A stretch of 64,000 bases of DNA, taken from positions 1 to 64,000 of the forward strand of contig NZ_JBANET010000021.1 of NCBI RefSeq assembly GCF_037026685.1, read 5' to 3'. Made by a program: the position numbers and the translations under genes. Shown piece by piece: positions 60,440 through 64,000 of the stretch; positions within the stretch are counted from its first letter, which is position 1, and each line of letters opens with the position of its first letter. The notes beneath the pieces are model-generated. The model saw only the letters and a program-made list of their open reading frames with translations. It was not told the origin of the DNA and did not search any database. Source of the stretch: Orrella sp037026685. GTDB lineage: Bacteria; Pseudomonadota; Gammaproteobacteria; Burkholderiales; Burkholderiaceae_B.

Positions 60440-60698
60440 GTCTGCTTCTTGACTCCATCAGCGACGGCTCATGGCCGGAAGCGGTCTTTGCCGAGAGCTG
60501 TTTCCCGCGTGGACCTCTCCGACACGCCCCCGGCAGCGAGCCGTTCCGCAAGAACTTGCAGGTTCCCAATCATCCCTCCGCCGGCCGGCACTGGCTAAGC
60601 CTGATGGCCACCCTGAGACAAAAAAAGATGACTTTTGCAGAGTGCCGGGAATCCCCGGCACTCTGCAAGCAGTCCGCAGCCTGCCTCGGACTCTCCCA
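60440..60698. other. Non-coding stretch with long hairpin
   Basis: No supported gene. Contains the right copy of the flanking repeat, and within it a near-perfect 14-base hairpin TGCAGAGTGCCGGG / CCCGGCACTCTGCA (60636-60668), which on the minus strand is followed by a T-rich run (60620-60626). It may terminate the minus-strand gene that ends at 60699. Confidence 0.6.
60619..60690 (+). repeat. Direct repeat flanking the Qat/PIN cargo, right copy
   Basis: Partner of 54031-54100. Within it, the arms TGCAGAGTGCCGGG and CCCGGCACTCTGCA make a strong hairpin that the left copy has lost through substitutions, so this is probably the better-preserved form. Confidence 0.6.
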
Positions 60699-61202
60699 TC
60701 AATCCGGCGGCAGCCCGCACTCCTCCCGCCACTCATTCATCACGTCATACCTGATGGCATAGCCGACTCTTTGAGCCTCCTCGATTCTGGCATCCAGGCA
60801 GGCTTGGCCTTTGCTGCTGGCAGAGGATCGCGCCGGCTGCGGGGCTGGCTGAGCCTGCGCGGCTGACGATTCCGCCGTCCGCCCGAACGAATAGGCGTAG
60901 GTCCCCAGGTTCGTGACCACGGTGACCTCCTTCACGCTGCACATGTGCGCGAAGAGCTTGACGCCGTCCCCGAACTTGAAGGCCAGGGGCAAGGGGTAGA
61001 TGCCGCCCAGCTTGACGTTCTTGCAGTTGCCCCGGTTCACATTGAAGCCGGTTAGCACGACCTCGTTGGCCACGGACTCAAGCAGAACGATGGGAACGCC
61101 CTGCTCGGTATACAGCGAGACATCGAAAGGCGCTTCGTCCGCGAACGACAACGCGCAAACACCCGCCAAACCGATGGCAAGCAGGGTTTGTTGGATTTTC
61201 AT
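60699..61202 (-). CDS. Secreted protein of unknown function on the island
   Basis: 167 residues. The ATG at 61202 follows GGAAG. A signal peptide MKIQQTLLAIGLAGVCALSF ends near ADEA. The mature part has two Cys (NCKNVKLGG and HMCSVKE) and a strand-rich pattern, then an Ala/Gln/Pro/Ser linker, and ends with CLDARIEEAQRVGYAIRYDV and EECGLPPD. Not recognised. It is followed upstream by two small membrane-protein genes reading the same way; the three may form an operon. Confidence 0.7.
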   Translation of the reverse strand: MKIQQTLLAIGLAGVCALSFADEAPFDVSLYTEQGVPIVLLESVANEVVLTGFNVNRGNCKNVKLGGIYPLPLAFKFGDGVKLFAHMCSVKEVTVVTNLGTYAYSFGRTAESSAAQAQPAPQPARSSASSKGQACLDARIEEAQRVGYAIRYDVMNEWREECGLPPD

Positions 61203-61234
61203 GATTGGTACTTCCATGTGAGTGAAAGGGAGGG

Positions 61235-61438
61235 TCAATTCTTGAGGGCATCGGCCTTTCCCTGCATCCGCCGCGCCTTCACTTGATCGCCGCGCAGCAT
61301 GATGAAGGTGATGATCGGGGTGAGGACGAGCGACAGAAAAAGCCACCATAGGGTGCTGCGGCCCATGCGTTTTGCCTTGATGCCAACGACGGCGAACATA
61401 GCCATATAGGCAATGAAGAGAGGCAGGACGATGATCAC
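61235..61438 (-). CDS. Small membrane protein, two helices
   Basis: 67 residues from a GTG. Two hydrophobic segments (about 1-20 and 30-48) with a basic loop between (KAKRMGRS) and a basic tail. It resembles its neighbour at 61442 in layout: both have the pattern xxxGRSxLxWLxxSLVxxPxxxFxxL, so they are likely an ancient tandem duplication. Function unknown. Confidence 0.65.
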   Translation of the reverse strand: MIIVLPLFIAYMAMFAVVGIKAKRMGRSTLWWLFLSLVLTPIITFIMLRGDQVKARRMQGKADALKN

Positions 61439-61441
61439 GGC

Positions 61442-61603
61442 CTACTTTCCCTTTGTGGCGTGCAGGAGCAGGAAGCCCAGGACCGGAGAGGCAACCAGCG
61501 AGATGAGCAGCCAGAGCAGGAAGCTGCGGCCGGAGGACTTGGCGGCGAGGCCGACGACGATGGCCAAGAAAAACCAGAGGATGAGCAGGGGAAATGCTTT
61601 CAT
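61442..61603 (-). CDS. Small membrane protein, two helices, paralogue of the next gene
   Basis: 53 residues. MKAFPLLILWFFLAIVVGLA, a KSSGRS turn, then FLLWLLISLVASPVLGFLLL. Shares the GRS...W...SLV..P arrangement with the 61235-61438 protein three bases downstream. No clear ribosome-binding site. Function unknown. Confidence 0.6.
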   Translation of the reverse strand: MKAFPLLILWFFLAIVVGLAAKSSGRSFLLWLLISLVASPVLGFLLLHATKGK

Positions 61604-61745
61604 AGGTGGTGAGTTTTCATTTTCAGGGTGAACGCGGGGAATGTAAGCACAGAAATGTCGACTTAATGGGTCGAATAACAACCCAAAAAGCACTTCATCT
61701 CATAAAGCTGATGCCCAACCATTCCAGTCGGTGTTTGGAGGGCAT

Positions 61746-62096
61746 ATGCCAGGAACAGAGGAAAGGCGCTTGGCCGAGGGAGTGGGCCGGGCCATTGCGA
61801 AGCGCCGGGGGGCCTGCGGGTTGACCCAGGAACAGGTGGCCGAGCACCTGGGCATCGGCGTGGAAGCCGTATCGCGCATGGAGCGCGGGGTGGCGCTGCC
61901 CACCGTGGTGCGCCTGGGCGAGCTGGCCGAGATCTTCGGCTGCAATATTGCTGATCTCGTCACGGAGACGAGTTCCCGAGCTTCCGACCAGGCCCATCAC
62001 CTGGCGCAGTTGCTCGCCCGGATGGGCAGTGCCGACCGGGCGATGGTGGTGGACATCGTCGAAACCTTGGCTAGCCGCCTGGGCAAGGGGAAGTAG
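61746..62096 (+). CDS. Xre-family helix-turn-helix regulator
   Basis: 116 residues. GGAGG precedes the ATG at 61746. The HTH_3 domain spans about residues 8-65 (LTQEQVAEHLGIGVEAVSRM and LGELAEIFGCNIADLV). The C-terminal half is helical. It sits between two leftward gene groups and is the only rightward gene here, as is common for element regulators of integrative elements. Its target may be the recombination genes beside it. Confidence 0.9.
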   Translation: MPGTEERRLAEGVGRAIAKRRGACGLTQEQVAEHLGIGVEAVSRMERGVALPTVVRLGELAEIFGCNIADLVTETSSRASDQAHHLAQLLARMGSADRAMVVDIVETLASRLGKGK

Positions 62097-62150
62097 CAAC
62101 CACGTTGCGCCTTCGGCGTGCCGCCGCCCAAGGGCCGGCCCGTCAACAGG

Positions 62151-62474
62151 CTAGCCGCTGCCCGATGCCGCCCACGCACCTTCCACGAGGATGATGGTGG
62201 TCGTGGCCCGGTTCGCCTCGGTGGTGATCCAGATGGCCGTTGCCTCCGCGAGTCTATAGCGGGACTGGACGCGCAGACCAAGTAGCAGGGCCAACTCGTT
62301 TTGCAGCACATCCTCGGGCGGGATGTCGCCCCAGTCGCCATGAATGTGCCGGGACAGCAGCCAGACACCTTCCACGCCCGCTGCCTCCAGCGCGACCGTG
62401 GCCGCTCCGGTGATGAGCACCTTTCCTGGGAAGAGGCGCTGCCCTGGCCTGGGTTTTTCAATGCCATGTGACAT
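62151..62474 (-). CDS. ICE/plasmid-associated small protein (often listed as plasmid-related)
   Basis: 107 residues; ATG 62474 preceded by GGAG. The core ALEAAGVEGVWLLSRHIHGD then WGDIPPEDVLQNE and AIWITTEANRATTTIIL matches a small protein family frequent on integrative elements and sometimes misnamed restriction subunit M. Function unknown. Overall layout with metal-binding-like and YqaJ genes upstream supports an ICE module. Confidence 0.75.
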   Translation of the reverse strand: MSHGIEKPRPGQRLFPGKVLITGAATVALEAAGVEGVWLLSRHIHGDWGDIPPEDVLQNELALLLGLRVQSRYRLAEATAIWITTEANRATTTIILVEGAWAASGSG

Positions 62475-62542
62475 GGTGGTTCTCCAAAAAGAAAAAGCCC
62501 AGCGGGTTGCGCTGGGCCTTGGGGTTGGGTGAAAGGGAAGCA

Positions 62543-63436
62543 TCAGGGAGCTTCTCCTGTCTTGGCCTTGAGCTTGGCTGCAAGGCTCGCCTTGGTTGGC
62601 GGCATGACGGAAATTTCCTTGACCGCTGACACGGGCTGATCCTCCGGAAAGAACTCCTCCACCACCGCAGGCACATCCTCCACCGACTCCTCGAACGCGC
62701 CATTGGCAAAGCCCTGGCGGGCGGCCTCATCGAGCGCCGCCTGGTCAAAGCCCGCCGCCTTGCGCCGTTCGTCCAGCTCCCGCGCTTCCTTGATCGCCTG
62801 TTCCAGCGTCATGCCATTGGCCGGGATCAGGTCCACGTAGTAGATCGGGGTGCGGTAGCTCTGCGTGGTGGACTTGCCGCGCAGGCGCAGCTCCAGCGGC
62901 ATGCAGGCCAGCAGCCCGCCCGAGACCGCGTGGTAGTAGCGCATGCGCGCCGCCAGCGTCCGGATCGAGTTGTAGGAGGTCGTCCTCAGCACGAAGCAGC
63001 CAAGCTGGTCCAGGCCGATGATGGCGTACAGCCGCCCGTAGGGCTTGCACTCCCGGTTGTGAAACCCGCAGTGGTCCGGGTCGTAGCACGGCAGCGTCTG
63101 CATGCCCTCGTCGGTGTCGCGGCGGCAGGTCTCGCCGTTGCCCACGCAGACGAGCCGGCCGTCCTCCCGGTCGAAGTAGGAATACTCAGCCCGCAGGTTC
63201 AGGTCCGGGTCGTTGAAAGGCAGCATGACACTGAGGCTTCGCAGCTTGTCGCCCCCGTGCAGCCGGCGCTGGGTTTCGTCCTGGGGGTGCAGCAGCCAGC
63301 CGTCGTGAGTCTGGACTTGGGTTGTCAACGTGAACTGGTCGTCGCGTTCGGGCAGGCGCTTGCCGTTCCTCTCGACGACGCGCCCGATGCTGATGCGGCC
63401 TACCACTGGCGGGGTGATTGCGAGCCCCTTGAGCAT
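62543..63436 (-). CDS. ICE-borne hydrolase or metal-binding-like protein
   Basis: Starting at the internal ATG near 63436 (MLKGLAITPPVVGRISIGRV), 297 residues; the frame is open to 63469 and that start (MTVFIDSQE) is possible. A cysteine/histidine cluster (CVGNGETCRRD, PCYDPDHCGFHNRECKPYG) around 98-135 suggests metal or zinc binding. Such proteins sit beside YqaJ/RecT-type recombination genes on integrative elements. The C-terminus is acidic then Lys/Ala-rich. Molecular role unknown. Confidence 0.75.
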   Translation of the reverse strand: MLKGLAITPPVVGRISIGRVVERNGKRLPERDDQFTLTTQVQTHDGWLLHPQDETQRRLHGGDKLRSLSVMLPFNDPDLNLRAEYSYFDREDGRLVCVGNGETCRRDTDEGMQTLPCYDPDHCGFHNRECKPYGRLYAIIGLDQLGCFVLRTTSYNSIRTLAARMRYYHAVSGGLLACMPLELRLRGKSTTQSYRTPIYYVDLIPANGMTLEQAIKEARELDERRKAAGFDQAALDEAARQGFANGAFEESVEDVPAVVEEFFPEDQPVSAVKEISVMPPTKASLAAKLKAKTGEAP

Positions 63437-63465
63437 GGCGTTCTCCTGTGAATCGATAAAGACTG

Positions 63466-64000
63466 TCAATCCCGGATCAGGAATCGACGGGTGCCGGGTT
63501 TGGTAATGGCGTATTCCGCGACCAGCTCGGGATGGTTCAAGAGCAGCAGATCGGTGTTGATCGTCGTGCTGTCCTGGCTGCGCCGAAACAGCACTCGCCC
63601 TGTCTCGAACCGCGCCTCAGACGCATCGCCCATCGCTTGCTGCAATTGCTGCTTGAGCGTTTCTGCCAGGGCTTCCTTGGCCTTGATGTCGGCCTTGACA
63701 TTGACCAGGTCGGCGAAGGTGGCAGACAGGTTCCTGTCGTCGCTGAAATCCACCGCGCTGGAATTGCCGGGATACAGCACGCGCAGGGCGCGGTCCGCCG
63801 ATTCGGAGCCGTCGGCAGGCGGCGGGGTGTCGCGGGTGACGTACTCCCAGAAACGGGCCTCCAGGGTGATGAGGCGGGAGATCAGGTCGTCGTCGCGCTG
63901 GATGCGGTGGACCTCCAGCCGCTGGCCGCAGATGAGCACGGCCACATGCGCGGCCTGCTTGCCCGTGACGGCGAGCTGATGCTGTACCTGGAGCTGTACG
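63466..64000 (-). CDS. YqaJ-like viral recombinase/exonuclease, C-terminal part (5' end outside window)
   Basis: The frame is open to the window edge. The visible 177 residues contain YVQLQVQHQLAVTGKQAAHV then AVLICGQRLEVHRI, the conserved late strands of the lambda-exonuclease-like YqaJ nuclease domain. A coiled-coil Lys/Glu/Gln-rich region and a small C-terminal domain follow (RRFLIRD end). YqaJ nucleases act with single-strand annealing proteins in recombination of phages and integrative elements. Active-site part lies upstream of the window. Confidence 0.82.
   Translation of the reverse strand, partial: VQLQVQHQLAVTGKQAAHVAVLICGQRLEVHRIQRDDDLISRLITLEARFWEYVTRDTPPPADGSESADRALRVLYPGNSSAVDFSDDRNLSATFADLVNVKADIKAKEALAETLKQQLQQAMGDASEARFETGRVLFRRSQDSTTINTDLLLLNHPELVAEYAITKPGTRRFLIRD

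Noticed and set aside
60424..60866. Overlapping short frames after the attC site as a second cassette gene
   Set aside because: No ribosome-binding site, no recognisable protein, and they run over the flanking repeat hairpin and into the minus-strand gene.
1..64000. CRISPR array, tRNA or rRNA genes
   Set aside because: No regularly spaced repeats, cloverleaf sequences or rRNA segments were recognised by reading; a tRNAscan and CRISPR search would settle it.

Overview
The window is GC-rich DNA with the gene style of a betaproteobacterium of the family Alcaligenaceae, most likely Bordetella. The basis is several Bug/TRAP solute receptors, many LysR regulators, a giant filamentous-haemagglutinin-like exoprotein and dense ATGA-coupled operons. 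No rRNA, tRNA or CRISPR array was seen. The species call is inference.

Positions 1-28759 hold one composite secretion and signalling locus. It begins inside a type II secretion operon (gspD partial, gspE, gspF), followed by a PstS/DING-like phosphate-binding protein. Three opposite-strand genes come next (GSCFA protein, small partner, alpha/beta hydrolase), then a 4,208-residue two-partner-secretion (TPS) exoprotein, a small RES-like protein and the minor pseudopilin operon gspH-orfX-gspI-gspJ. After these lie gspC, a Phd-like/transposase-N-domain fusion protein, and a complete VreA-VreI-VreR cell-surface signalling set. The gene content matches the PUMA3/Vre-Hxc-PdtA region known from Pseudomonas aeruginosa. 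Three identically spaced copies of an ECF-type promoter (GGGGG(A/T)TTT-N13-CGTC(T/C)TAGCA) stand before the exoprotein gene, the RES-like gene and vreR, so they are the probable VreI regulon. A Pho box lies upstream of vreA, consistent with phosphate-starvation control.

Positions 28778-53474 are mostly chromosomal metabolic and transport genes. They comprise TauE/LysR, a Na/Pi cotransporter, a His-rich secreted protein, SDR/LysR, a DsbA-like protein, LysE, and a Gdx/SugE exporter with a candidate guanidine-II riboswitch. Next are a Fur-box-preceded orphan iron-chelate-binding protein, a TRAP transporter with a split transketolase and SDR, and three secreted or lipoprotein genes. An HpsN-like dehydrogenase operon with an 18-bp palindromic operator and its own LacI regulator, a DUF188 protein and a second LysE complete the stretch.

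Positions 53475-64000 look like an acquired island, probably an integrative element: lower GC, a broken gene, a complete QatABCD anti-phage operon and a PIN-domain gene in an integron-cassette setting (attC site). Small secreted/membrane genes, an Xre regulator and ICE-type recombination genes (YqaJ, metal-binding/hydrolase-like, plasmid-related) follow. Two diverged direct repeats (54031-54100 and 60619-60690) bracket the Qat-PIN cargo.
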